64,000 bases of DNA from Klebsiella terrigena (GTDB lineage Bacteria; Pseudomonadota; Gammaproteobacteria; Enterobacterales; Enterobacteriaceae): positions 248,001 to 312,000 of the forward strand of contig NZ_BJNO01000003.1 of NCBI RefSeq assembly GCF_006539725.1, given 5' to 3'. The notes beneath the pieces were generated by a model, which searched no databases, was not told the origin of the DNA, and saw only the letters and a program-made list of their open reading frames with translations. Made by a program: the position numbers and the translations under genes. Positions 39,158 to 49,691 of the stretch are shown in pieces. The first letter of the stretch is position 1. Each line of letters opens with the position of its first letter.

Positions 39158-39736
39158 TCGCACCGAAGACAGGCGTTGAGCTTACGGGCATCGCTAAATA
39201 TCCCGGACACAGCGATAGCGTCAGGATAGCTGCAGATTGATTTAGCGGGCTTAAGCGGATTCATCTTCGTGAAATAAATAACTGCTACTACATCCTGTGC
39301 AATATCCATGATTTTTATAATGCTTGTGAGATGATTCCTAAATAGAGCGATAAGATTAACGTCTGATTTTAAATTAAGTTTGTCAAGTATAATCATCAAA
39401 CTAGATCTATTAGATTTTGTAGTTGACCGGAGCGGATAGTGAATGAATTCATTCGCGCTAACAGTTAGGTAAAGCGTTTTAAAACAATGAGTTGCGTTGT
39501 TTTATCGTCTACGGCGAATGTTAAGGGACTAAATTTTAGGATGCTACTGAATAAGCTTAATGCTAAGCGTGTGTTTAGATTTAGCATCAAGGTAGATGGG
39601 TTTTAATGAGTGAATAATTTTCATTTGCTCTCCCATTTGACGGCAGAATCTCGTAAACTTGATGCCGCTAAAATTATAGTAAGTGATTAGTTATTCGACA
39701 GACATGAAGTCGGTCATTTGGCTTAAAAAGGAAGTA
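39158..39736. other. Long upstream region of the wzi operon
   Basis: About 580 AT-rich bases with no supported gene. TGAGATGATTCCTA at 39327-39340 matches 11 of 14 RcsAB positions. The promoter must lie before the JUMPstart at 39737; TAAAAT/TATAGT near 39669-39680 are possible -10 elements. Confidence 0.4.
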
Positions 39737-39775
39737 CAGTGCATTGGTAGCTGTTAAGCCAAGGGCGGTAGCGTT
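39737..39775 (+). promoter_or_regulatory. JUMPstart element with ops site
   Basis: From CAGTGCATTGGTAGCTG to GGCGGTAGCGTT this follows the 39-base JUMPstart consensus with only small changes. The ops core GGCGGTAGCGTT at 39764-39775 recruits RfaH to elongating RNA polymerase for transcription of long polysaccharide operons. It lies 411 bases before wzi, within a long untranslated leader (39776-40185) that contains no gene I can support. Confidence 0.93.
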
Positions 39776-40185
39776 TCCGAAAGTACTCGAATCCTTTCAG
39801 CAAGGCCTTCTTCAGGCGTTCGAAATTCCTAAAACCTGTCTCGGCAGGTGAATAACGTAACGGCCCGTATATACTGAGTCGCTTTCAGAGAATAGCCGGT
39901 GCGATCTGCAGCAACGTGCCAGCCAAGGCAAAACCCAGCAAAGAATAGTTCTTGATAACGCTACGCGCGTTTTTTGCTTGCATTATATGCGATATGAACG
40001 ATTATCAACCGCTGAGGCGGCGACGTTTCACCGATGATTCACTCTATCGCTCCCCGGTGACCGTTGCTGCAGTATAGATGTGACACAAACATACTGAAGG
40101 CTGGCGTCAGAGTACGCTCTCAATACCTACATTCCCCGCAACTATGTCTGTTTGCCGGTGGGGCTAAAAAAATGGATCTTGTATA

Positions 40186-41619
40186 ATGATGAAAATTGCG
40201 CGTATCGCACTTGCTCTCGGGCTGCTTACCTCGGTGAGCTCGCCGGTTTTTGCCGCTGGTCTGGTGACGAATGATAACGAGCTGCGTAACGACCTGTCGT
40301 GGCTATCCGACCGGGGCGTTATCCAGCTTAGCCTTTCAACATGGCCTCTGAGTCAGGAAGAGATTACCCGCGCATTGAAGAAGGCAAAGCCCTCCTATTC
40401 GTCAGAGCAGGTTGTCCTGGCGCGCATTAACGAACGCCTCTCTTCCCTGAAAGCTGATTTCCGTGTCAGCGGCTATACCTCGACAGATCAGCCCGGAACG
40501 CCGCAGGGCTTTGGCCAAAGCCAGCCCGCGGATAACTCGCTCTCGTTGGCCTTCAATAATAGCGGCGAATGGTGGGACGTTCATCTCCAGGGAAATGTTG
40601 AAGGCGGAGAGCGTATCAGCAACGGCTCTCGCTTTAATGCGAATGGTGCCTATGGCGCCGTGAAGTTCTGGAACCAGTGGCTGTCGTTTGGCCAGGTCCA
40701 GCAGTGGTGGGGCCCTGGTTATGAAGGCAGCCTGATCCGCGGCGACGCCGCCAGGCCGATGACCGGCTTTTTAATGCAGCGTGCCGAGCAGGCCGCACCG
40801 GAAACCTGGTGGCTGCGCTGGATTGGCCCGTGGCAGTATCAGATCTCTGCCAGCCAGATGAATCAATATACCGCAGTACCGCACACCAAGATCATCGGTG
40901 GCCGGTTGACCTTCACGCCGTTCCAGTCGCTTGAACTGGGTGCGTCACGCATTATGCAGTGGGGTGGGGAAGGGCGGCCGCAGTCTTTCAGCAGCTTCTG
41001 GGATGGCTTCACCGGGCAGGATAATACAGGCACGGCGAATGAGCCGGGGAATCAGCTGGCAGGCTTTGATTTCAAGTTCAAGCTTGAACCAACGTTAGGT
41101 TGGCCGGTAAGTTTCTACGGACAGATGATCGGTGAAGATGAGGCTGGCTTTTTACCTTCAGCAAACACCTTCCTCGGTGGTGTTGAAGGGCATCATGGTT
41201 GGGGTAAAGATGCTGTTAACTGGTACGTAGAAGCGCACGATACCCGCTCTAATATGAGCCGTACAAATTATGTTTATACCCACCATATTTATAGAGACGG
41301 CTACTATCAGCAGGGCTATCCGCTGGGTGATGCAATGGGCGGTGATGGACAGTTGTTTGCCGGAAAAGTAGAACTGGTTACAGAAGATAACCAGCGCTGG
41401 AGTACGCGCTTAGTCTTCGCGAAGGTTAATCCCGAGAATCAATCGATTAATAAGGCGTTTCCACACTCAGATACATTGAAAGGTGTACAGTTAGGATGGA
41501 GTGGGGATGTATATAAGACGGTGCGCCTGAATACTTCACTCTGGTATACCGACGCTGAACATAGTGACAGCGATGATGTAGGTGCAAGTGCAGGGATCGA
41601 AATCCCGTTTAGTTTATAG
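40186..41619 (+). CDS. wzi: Capsule surface-assembly lectin Wzi
   Basis: 477 residues. The Sec signal peptide is cleaved near SPVFA-AGL (residue 24). The remainder is an outer-membrane beta-barrel with conserved LRNDLSWLSDRGVIQLSLSTWPLS, YTSTDQPGTPQGFGQ and the C-terminal ASAGIEIPFSL ending in an aromatic-leucine pattern. Wzi anchors group 1 capsule to the cell surface. Two tandem ATGs (40186, 40189) make the exact start uncertain. GC content is still backbone-like here. Confidence 0.96.
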   Translation: MMKIARIALALGLLTSVSSPVFAAGLVTNDNELRNDLSWLSDRGVIQLSLSTWPLSQEEITRALKKAKPSYSSEQVVLARINERLSSLKADFRVSGYTSTDQPGTPQGFGQSQPADNSLSLAFNNSGEWWDVHLQGNVEGGERISNGSRFNANGAYGAVKFWNQWLSFGQVQQWWGPGYEGSLIRGDAARPMTGFLMQRAEQAAPETWWLRWIGPWQYQISASQMNQYTAVPHTKIIGGRLTFTPFQSLELGASRIMQWGGEGRPQSFSSFWDGFTGQDNTGTANEPGNQLAGFDFKFKLEPTLGWPVSFYGQMIGEDEAGFLPSANTFLGGVEGHHGWGKDAVNWYVEAHDTRSNMSRTNYVYTHHIYRDGYYQQGYPLGDAMGGDGQLFAGKVELVTEDNQRWSTRLVFAKVNPENQSINKAFPHSDTLKGVQLGWSGDVYKTVRLNTSLWYTDAEHSDSDDVGASAGIEIPFSL

Positions 41620-41733
41620 GCTGAATGCTGCGAATTTTAAAGGGAAAGAGATGTTTTCTTCCTAAAGTCGGTATGAAATAAACTGACGAATTGAAAGCGG
41701 TTCAGGTATTAACAAATTTTGGTTTACTGATGA

Positions 41734-42879
<1,146 letters not shown>

Positions 42880-42880
42880 T

Positions 42881-43315
42881 ATGTTCAACTCTATCCTTGT
42901 TGTATGTACTGGAAATGTGTGCCGGTCTCCAATAGCGGAGCGACTGCTGCGCAAGCAGTTGGTTGGAAAGAAGGTCGATTCAGCCGGTGTCGGTGCACTA
43001 GTCAATCATTCTGCCGATTCCTCAGCCATTGCAATTGCAGAAGAGCACGGGTTGTCATTAAGCGGGCATAAAGGGCAGCAATTTAGTTCGAAAATGGCGA
43101 GAGAGTATGACCTGATATTAGTCATGGATAAGTCTCATATAGAACAATTGAACAGGATTGCACCAGAGGTTCGTGGGAAAACATTGCTTTTAGGTCATTG
43201 GATTGATCAAAAAGAAATTCCCGATCCTTACAGACAAAGCAAAGAAGCATTCGAGTTTGTATATCAGCTAATTGAGCAGAGTTGCAAACTTTGGGTACAA
43301 AAACTGAACAGTTAA
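42881..43315 (+). CDS. wzb: Low-molecular-weight tyrosine phosphatase Wzb
   Basis: 144 residues. The P-loop C9-TGNVC-R15-S holds the nucleophilic cysteine and the general acid is D115 in DPYRQS. It dephosphorylates the C-terminal tyrosines of Wzc in the cytoplasm, which is needed for high-level capsule assembly. Confidence 0.95.
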   Translation: MFNSILVVCTGNVCRSPIAERLLRKQLVGKKVDSAGVGALVNHSADSSAIAIAEEHGLSLSGHKGQQFSSKMAREYDLILVMDKSHIEQLNRIAPEVRGKTLLLGHWIDQKEIPDPYRQSKEAFEFVYQLIEQSCKLWVQKLNS

Positions 43316-43334
43316 CTCTTTAGGAATTTCGTGC

Positions 43335-45509
43335 ATGCCTTCTGAAACGCCGATAAAAAATACAACCCAACAGAAAACTGAAATTGATATCGGTAGACTA
43401 GTTGGTGAAGTTATAGATCATCGTAAATTAATTATCAGTGTCGTGGCAATCTTTGCGACGATTTCGTTGGTATACGTGCTTTTTGCAACACCAGTATACC
43501 AGGCTAACGCATTAGTGCAGGTTGAGCAAAAGCAAGGAAATGCTATCCTTGATAGCTTGACCCAAGCATTGCCAACAACCCAGCCTAAGTCAGACCCAGA
43601 AATATCACTGCTTTTATCTCGTATGATTCTAGGGAAAACAGTTGATGATCTGAATCTGCAGGCACAAATTGAGGAAAAGCATTTCCCATTATTTGGGAAA
43701 GGTCTGAGTAGAATCTCAGGAGGATCTGATGGACGTATTTCAGTAAGCAATTTCAATCTGATTTCTTTGAATAAGAATCATCCTAAAATTGAATTGGAAG
43801 TTATTGATAACAAATCATTCATGATTACAAATGATGCTGAAGAAATAAAAGGAAATGTTGGAGAGTTAATAGATAATGGAAATTTATCTATTAAGGTTAA
43901 CAGTATTGATGCTTTACCTGGAAGTGTATTTGAAATCACATATTTGAGTAAATTGGACGCAATCAATAATATCCAGAACTCATTTAAAGTTGAGGATCAA
44001 GGCAGAGATACAGGGATGCTTAGCCTCACACTTACTGGTGAGGATCCAATTTTAATTAAAAGGATTTTGGACAGCATTAGTAAAAATTATCTGGAGCAGA
44101 ATATTGATAGACAAGCGGCACAAGATGCCAAAAGTCTTGAATTTTTGGGTAAGCAATTACCAAAAGTTCGCAATGATCTAGATAAAGCTGAAAATATACT
44201 AAATGCTTATAGGCAAAAGAAAGATTCTGTAGACTTATCTTTAGAAGCAAAATCAGTCTTGGATCAAGTTGTCAACGTTGACAATCAGTTAAATGAGTTA
44301 GTTTTCCGTGAAGCAGAAATATCACAGCTTTATACGAAAGAACATCCGACATATAAAGCATTAGTTGAAAAAAGAGAAACACTAAATCAAGAGAGAGCTC
44401 GGCTAAATAAACGTGTAGCTTCAATGCCCGAAACACAACAGGAGATTTTGCGATTAAGTCGCGATGTAGAATCTGGTCAAGCCGTATATATGCAATTGTT
44501 AAATAGACAACAAGAGCTTAGTATCGCAAAATCAAGTGCAATCGGTAACGTACGGATTATTGACCCTGCAGTGACTGAACCAACAGCAGTTAAACCTCAA
44601 AAAATTGCGATTATCGCAATTGGAATAATTGCAGGCTTCTTTGTATCTGGGTGGATTATTCTTCTCCGTATCTTACTAAGAAAGGGCATTGATTCACCTG
44701 CCCAATTAGAAGAAAATGGCATTAATGTCTATGCAAGTGTCCCAATTTCTGATTGGTTATATAAAAATAGCGACAATGCTGGGAAACTAGGTATTAATAA
44801 AGCGCATCATCATAAAGCTTATGGTTTATTGGCGGTTGAAAATCCGGCTGATTTAGCGATCGAAGCAATAAGGAGCCTTAGAACGAGCCTCCATTTTGCT
44901 ATGCTAGATGCTGTAAATAATGTATTAATGATCTCTGGTGCGAGTCCGAATGCTGGTAAAACATTCGTAAGTAGTAACCTTGCTGCTGTTATGGCTCAAG
45001 GAGATCGAAAGGTCATTTTTATAGATGCCGATTTGCGCAAAGGATACGCTCATAAGATATTCGGTTTACCAAATGATATTGGCTTATCTGAATATTTATC
45101 CGGTTCTGCAGATATAAAGCGTGTTGTTAAAAGAGTAGATTCTGGTCAATTTGATTTTATCAGCAGGGGAACAAATCCGCCTAACCCAGCAGAATTGTTG
45201 ATGCGTGGAAATCTCGAAGAACTAATTGAATGGGCTTCTAAAAATTATGATCTCGTGATTGTAGATACGCCACCAGTTCTTGCTGTAACGGATCCAACAA
45301 TAATATCCAGATGTGCAGGTACGACATTAATGGTTATCAGACATGAGGTAAATACTTTACCTGAGGTTGTGGCAGCAATAAAACGTTTCGAAATGAATAA
45401 TGTTAGTGTCAAAGGTGTAATTCTTAATGCTGTAGTTAAACGCGCAACTAACTATTACGCGTATGGATATACTAATTATACATATGACTACACTGATAAA
45501 AATAAGTAA
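43335..45509 (+). CDS. wzc: Tyrosine autokinase and polysaccharide co-polymerase Wzc
   Basis: 724 residues. The N-terminal Wzz domain is flanked by two membrane helices (near 35-52 and 420-445), and a long periplasmic coiled region lies between them. The cytoplasmic BY-kinase has Walker A around residues 534-542 (SPNAGKTF), Walker A' VIFIDADLRKG and Walker B VIVDTPP near 641. The tail NYYAYGYTNYTYDY has six clustered tyrosines for autophosphorylation. It controls chain length and couples Wzy polymerisation to Wza export. Confidence 0.96.
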   Translation: MPSETPIKNTTQQKTEIDIGRLVGEVIDHRKLIISVVAIFATISLVYVLFATPVYQANALVQVEQKQGNAILDSLTQALPTTQPKSDPEISLLLSRMILGKTVDDLNLQAQIEEKHFPLFGKGLSRISGGSDGRISVSNFNLISLNKNHPKIELEVIDNKSFMITNDAEEIKGNVGELIDNGNLSIKVNSIDALPGSVFEITYLSKLDAINNIQNSFKVEDQGRDTGMLSLTLTGEDPILIKRILDSISKNYLEQNIDRQAAQDAKSLEFLGKQLPKVRNDLDKAENILNAYRQKKDSVDLSLEAKSVLDQVVNVDNQLNELVFREAEISQLYTKEHPTYKALVEKRETLNQERARLNKRVASMPETQQEILRLSRDVESGQAVYMQLLNRQQELSIAKSSAIGNVRIIDPAVTEPTAVKPQKIAIIAIGIIAGFFVSGWIILLRILLRKGIDSPAQLEENGINVYASVPISDWLYKNSDNAGKLGINKAHHHKAYGLLAVENPADLAIEAIRSLRTSLHFAMLDAVNNVLMISGASPNAGKTFVSSNLAAVMAQGDRKVIFIDADLRKGYAHKIFGLPNDIGLSEYLSGSADIKRVVKRVDSGQFDFISRGTNPPNPAELLMRGNLEELIEWASKNYDLVIVDTPPVLAVTDPTIISRCAGTTLMVIRHEVNTLPEVVAAIKRFEMNNVSVKGVILNAVVKRATNYYAYGYTNYTYDYTDKNK

Positions 45510-45573
45510 ATGTAGGTTCGAAATGTCAGCCAGAAATGGCTGGCATTACCTTTACTAAAAATGAGATGATTTC

Positions 45574-46728
45574 ATGTTGGTCAATGGTTTTGGAACTACA
45601 AATAAATGCGAGAGCTTCACAATATGGAGTATTGTGATTCTGAGTGTTTTAGGTGCAACATATACAGCAAAATTGTTACCAATTTCTGAAACAGGATTGC
45701 TTGAAGTTATTTTCTTGCTGTCCTCCGCGCTGGCTTTAATTACAACTGGAATAAACAAAAGTGCAATGTTTATTTCAAATGCTTTTTTAATTTATCTCTT
45801 TTATTCTTTCGTTACAGTAACACTGATAACGCATGCCAATTTGTTGGATTTTATTCAGGCATATAAATCTTACTATTACTTCATACTACTTGGCGTTTTT
45901 TATAAGAAAGCGATTTTCTCAGAAAAGGTCGTGGAAAGGCTTTTTAAGTTTCTTTTATTTGTTTTTATCGTTAAATATAGTTTTGATAAATTCGCATTGA
46001 AAATTGATAGACCAACAGTACTTATAGAGAATAACTTCGAACTGATATTACTGATACTGCTTTATTACTATGTAAATATAATAAAAAAAGATGCAAATAT
46101 AATAAACACTCTACTTATGCTTGTGGTTTGTATAATTTCTGGCTCTCGCTCCTCATTGATTGCAATGATGATAGCTATTCTATTTTCGTTTGACCGTCGA
46201 TTAGATATTAAAAAAATAGTAATGATGACTTTGGTGCCACTAGCGGTACTAGGGGTTTATATGATATTTCAGGCGCGGTTAGAAGATTCTGGTGGTAGTT
46301 CCTACGAACAGATCGATAGATATAGATTTTTTTTGGAGTTTCTTTCATCAACATCTGAGTGGCCTTGGTGGAAGTTTTTTACAGGCTCTACGGCATTGAC
46401 TCCATTATCTGCCATATCATGTGGAAATTTATCATATTATCACCTTCTTTTCAGTTATGCTGGTGATGGGAAATGCTATTCCGTAATATTACATTCATTT
46501 TTACTTCGCGTTATATATGATCATGGTATTTTTGGATTTGTCGTACTCTTAATAGTTTTAAATTTATTTTTGAATAAATTCTCCCTAAAAAATAAATTTT
46601 GTATTATCGCTATCTTAATGGCTACCGCAATGTCAGTTTCGTCATTAAATAATGTTTATGTATCATTAGCATTAGTTTTCTTTATCGGTGCTGAAAAAAA
46701 TTATAGGGTAACAAATGGAACAACTTAA
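45574..46728 (+). CDS. wzy: Capsule repeat-unit polymerase Wzy
   Basis: 384 residues, very hydrophobic, with about 10-11 membrane helices and a larger loop around residues 225-300. The sequence is poorly conserved, as usual for Wzy, but the topology, the ISGSRSSLIAMM motif typical of O-antigen polymerase-like proteins, and its position right after wzc support the call. It would join undecaprenyl-linked repeat units on the periplasmic side. Strongly AT-rich. It overlaps the next gene by 14 bases. Confidence 0.8.
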   Translation: MLVNGFGTTNKCESFTIWSIVILSVLGATYTAKLLPISETGLLEVIFLLSSALALITTGINKSAMFISNAFLIYLFYSFVTVTLITHANLLDFIQAYKSYYYFILLGVFYKKAIFSEKVVERLFKFLLFVFIVKYSFDKFALKIDRPTVLIENNFELILLILLYYYVNIIKKDANIINTLLMLVVCIISGSRSSLIAMMIAILFSFDRRLDIKKIVMMTLVPLAVLGVYMIFQARLEDSGGSSYEQIDRYRFFLEFLSSTSEWPWWKFFTGSTALTPLSAISCGNLSYYHLLFSYAGDGKCYSVILHSFLLRVIYDHGIFGFVVLLIVLNLFLNKFSLKNKFCIIAILMATAMSVSSLNNVYVSLALVFFIGAEKNYRVTNGTT

Positions 46729-47674
46729 AGAAAATGTCAAGGAACCATTTACTATAGTAATACCGAATTATAAAAGAATTAATGAGTTAATAAGAGCTAT
46801 TGATAGCATTAGAGAACAAGAAAATTATGATTCATTAGTTCATCAAATAATAATTGTGGACGATAAAAGTGAAAACATTGAAGATATTGAAAATGCATTG
46901 AAAATTTTTAGCGATGATAAAATTTTTTTAGTAAAAAACTCCTTTAAAAGTAATGCTGCAGCAACACGTAATCAAGGCGCCAGGTTAGCTCAAACTGAAT
47001 GGGTATGCTTACTTGACTCTGATGATGCATTTACAAATAACAAACTTCAGTTACTAGTAGATAAAATAGGTAGTAAGGCTGATGTTTATTATAATAAAGC
47101 TATAGTCTATTTTGATGAAAAGATTGAAGATGTAGTACCACATAGGCCCAAAAAACCAGATGAAAAAATATCTGAGTATTTATTTGTTAGTGATGAATAT
47201 ATGCAGACATCAACACTAACTATTAAAAGAAGTTTCTTTGAAGATAGTGGTTTCAATGAAAAATATATTCGACACCAAGACTATGATCTATGCTTAACGT
47301 TTGATGATAAGAAAATGATGGTAGAATATGCTGATTTTATTGGTACTAAAATATTCTGGAATTCTAAAGAAAGACCAAATGAAAAGGGAGAGTCATTTCA
47401 GTATTCTCTGAATTGGCTTGAAGAGAACAGGTATCGAATCACTGAAAAAGCGTATCAGAAATTTTATTTTAAATTCATTGTGTTGAAATCTGCAAGAAGT
47501 GGTTTAAAAAAACTCAGCATCAAAAACTTCCTTAAATTAAATATTAAAACACTTCATATTAAACAAATTATAATTTATTCAATAGTAATTATTATACCTA
47601 GCAATCTGCAGCGAACACTTTATATGATGTATAAAAAGGCTAAAATTAATGCAGCTAAATTCAAATCCGGTTAA
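46715..47674 (+). CDS. Family 2 glycosyltransferase
   Basis: 319 residues with a GT-A fold. The N-terminal FTIVIPNYKRINELIRAIDSI is followed by IIVDDKSEN, and LLDSDDAFTNNK contains the D-x-D metal/nucleotide-sugar site near residue 105. RHQDYDLCL is the usual acceptor-side motif. A basic, hydrophobic C-terminal tail suggests membrane association. It adds one sugar of the capsule repeat; donor unknown (rhamnose, glucose or glucuronate are candidates from the sugar genes present). Confidence 0.85.
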   Translation: MEQLKENVKEPFTIVIPNYKRINELIRAIDSIREQENYDSLVHQIIIVDDKSENIEDIENALKIFSDDKIFLVKNSFKSNAAATRNQGARLAQTEWVCLLDSDDAFTNNKLQLLVDKIGSKADVYYNKAIVYFDEKIEDVVPHRPKKPDEKISEYLFVSDEYMQTSTLTIKRSFFEDSGFNEKYIRHQDYDLCLTFDDKKMMVEYADFIGTKIFWNSKERPNEKGESFQYSLNWLEENRYRITEKAYQKFYFKFIVLKSARSGLKKLSIKNFLKLNIKTLHIKQIIIYSIVIIIPSNLQRTLYMMYKKAKINAAKFKSG

Positions 47675-48374
47675 AGAATTATCCAAAAAAATACCACAAA
47701 CTGAATTTCATATAGAAAATAACAAAGGTATTAATACATTTCTAAATTGTTATTCCTATTATGTATATCGAAAAATAGCAAACAGCTATCAAAGTTTCGA
47801 TAAAATTTATTGTGATGGTATCTTGTTCCAAAAAATGGTAGGGCTTATTGGTATCAAAACTAAAAGGATTAGTTTTGATATGACTTCACTTGCACCAGAA
47901 GTTTTCGGGCATGCTGAACGGAATCTTAACACCGTCGCAATCATAGGTAGTGAGGATAAATATCTGCAAAAAGCCATTTTGGAAATAAAAAATAATTTCC
48001 CAAAATTGGATATAATTGAATCCAGGAATGGATTTTTTAATTCAAAGGAAGAACGCACTGATTATTTGGAGAAACTATCTGGAATAAATCCTGATATTAT
48101 TATTGTTGGAATGGGAACTCCTTTGCAAGATTATTTTTTGACAGATATAAAGGATAAAGGTTGGGAAGGAGTTGGTTATACTTGTGGTGGTTTTATTCAT
48201 CAAACTGCGAGTAAAGGAACTGTTTATTATCCAAAGCTTATTGATAAATATAATCTAAGATGGCTTTACAGGATATATGATGAACCAAAATTGTTTAAAC
48301 GATATTTCATTTACTATCCATTGTCCATAGCGCTATTCTACTATGATTATGTCAGAGGTAAATTTAACAAATAA
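47649..48374 (+). CDS. WecG/TagA/CpsF family glycosyltransferase (GT26)
   Basis: 241 residues. The GT26 core reads NTVAIIGSEDKYLQKAILEI, NPDIIIVGMGTPLQDYFL and VGYTCGGFIHQTA; the C-terminus NLRWLYRIYDEPKLFKRYF matches the family's WLYRLxxEPxRxxR pattern. WecG transfers ManNAcA and TagA ManNAc; in Klebsiella capsule loci the donor varies. It overlaps the previous glycosyltransferase by 26 bases, indicating coupled translation. Confidence 0.85.
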   Translation: MQLNSNPVKELSKKIPQTEFHIENNKGINTFLNCYSYYVYRKIANSYQSFDKIYCDGILFQKMVGLIGIKTKRISFDMTSLAPEVFGHAERNLNTVAIIGSEDKYLQKAILEIKNNFPKLDIIESRNGFFNSKEERTDYLEKLSGINPDIIIVGMGTPLQDYFLTDIKDKGWEGVGYTCGGFIHQTASKGTVYYPKLIDKYNLRWLYRIYDEPKLFKRYFIYYPLSIALFYYDYVRGKFNK

Positions 48375-48437
48375 TGCAAATGCAGTCATAATGTATGAAA
48401 GTATATCACTTCAAAGACTAATTAATAGGAAATTGTC

Positions 48438-49619
48438 ATGCTGGATATTACAAAAAGAAATTTTTTAAAGTTTGTATCTTTACTTAGTACCCAGCTTGTT
48501 TTACCTAATAAAGTTTTTTCAGCTACAGAAGGTGATCTTGATTCAGTTACATCAGCTCAGCTATTTCCAAGCAATATTGCTGGGAAAATGACAAGTTTAC
48601 ATGATTACATGTCTCCAGAAGAATTAGAAGATGCAAATAGTGACAATCCACATCGAGACCATTCTGCAGCGTTAAAAAAAGCGCTGCAAAATACATCTTT
48701 TTTATATCTACCTGCAGTAAAAGGAGCATACCGCTTCAAAGATGTGGAATTACCTGATGGCGTTTGGTTAATAGGGAATTCCAAATTACCATATATGGGA
48801 AGTCAATCTTCTAAGTTGATAGGGTGTGGTTCATCTATTATTATGGCTGAAGGGGGGACATGCATATTTAAATATAATAATAATGTGACGCTTTTCGGTT
48901 TAGCTCTATATGGGAATGAGAAACTTGATAGCGATGGGGTCACGTTTGCTAACACAGAAGTAGGCAAACTTTCTAATTTGCGTTTTTTATATTGTGGTTT
49001 CTACGGTTTCAGAATCGCAATCGGGAATAAAAATAAGTATATTAAGGTAGATGTAAATAACTGTGTTATTTCTGCTAATAAAGTTGGAGTATACAATATT
49101 GTCGACTCAAAAGTATTTGGTGGAAGTATTAATGGGAATATGGCAGATGGTATATTATTAAATAAAGGCGCAAATGACAATACTTTCTTAAATGTAAAAG
49201 TTGAATGGAATGATGGAAGTAATTTTAAATTTATAAACTCAGTAAACAATATTATTTCTTCTTGCATTAGTGATCGCGCAGGACAATATGGTATATATTT
49301 GAATAGCTCTCAGGTTGTTATTGACTCTTCAGTATTTAGACGTAACTCTGCAAAAATTAGTAATGATGAAAAGTCTGGACATGTATTGTTAACAGGTGAG
49401 AGAACGTCAGCCTTGATAAGGAGTATAAAAACAGTTATAGGCCGCGATGATGATAAGAGTGGTAAGGTATCCCCTAAGTATGGAATTGTATGTCAAGGAG
49501 AAAGTTCGGCTATGAAGCTAATTGTCTCTGATAGTGATCTTACAGGTGTTACGGGCAGCTCATTCAACTTTTCTGTTAAACCAGATATATTCAAAAACAC
49601 AAATAATATAACTAAATAA
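48438..49619 (+). CDS. Exported right-handed beta-helix protein, WcaM-like
   Basis: 393 residues. The N-terminus DITKRNFLKFVSLLSTQLVLPNKVFSA resembles a twin-arginine signal with K-R in place of R-R, cleaved near residue 30. A pectate-lyase-like N-cap (DHSAALKKALQNTSFLYLPAVKGAYRF) follows, then repeating short strands rich in N, V, G and I (VNNCVISANKVGVYNI, GGSINGNMADGILLNKG), typical of a parallel beta-helix. WcaM of the colanic acid operon has the same architecture, export signal and kind of locus. It may trim, bind or process the capsule in the periplasm; no lyase catalytic residues can be identified. Confidence 0.7.
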   Translation: MLDITKRNFLKFVSLLSTQLVLPNKVFSATEGDLDSVTSAQLFPSNIAGKMTSLHDYMSPEELEDANSDNPHRDHSAALKKALQNTSFLYLPAVKGAYRFKDVELPDGVWLIGNSKLPYMGSQSSKLIGCGSSIIMAEGGTCIFKYNNNVTLFGLALYGNEKLDSDGVTFANTEVGKLSNLRFLYCGFYGFRIAIGNKNKYIKVDVNNCVISANKVGVYNIVDSKVFGGSINGNMADGILLNKGANDNTFLNVKVEWNDGSNFKFINSVNNIISSCISDRAGQYGIYLNSSQVVIDSSVFRRNSAKISNDEKSGHVLLTGERTSALIRSIKTVIGRDDDKSGKVSPKYGIVCQGESSAMKLIVSDSDLTGVTGSSFNFSVKPDIFKNTNNITK

Positions 49620-49691
49620 TATTCATTTAATAATTAAAGTCCCGATAAAGAATACTATATTGGTCTTGTCGGTTAACTAGGAAAGAAATGT

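Noticed and set aside
38215-39399. Minus-strand open frames at 38215-38478 and 39151-39399
   Set aside because: No ribosome-binding sites or family features; they run through promoter regions of the capsule genes.
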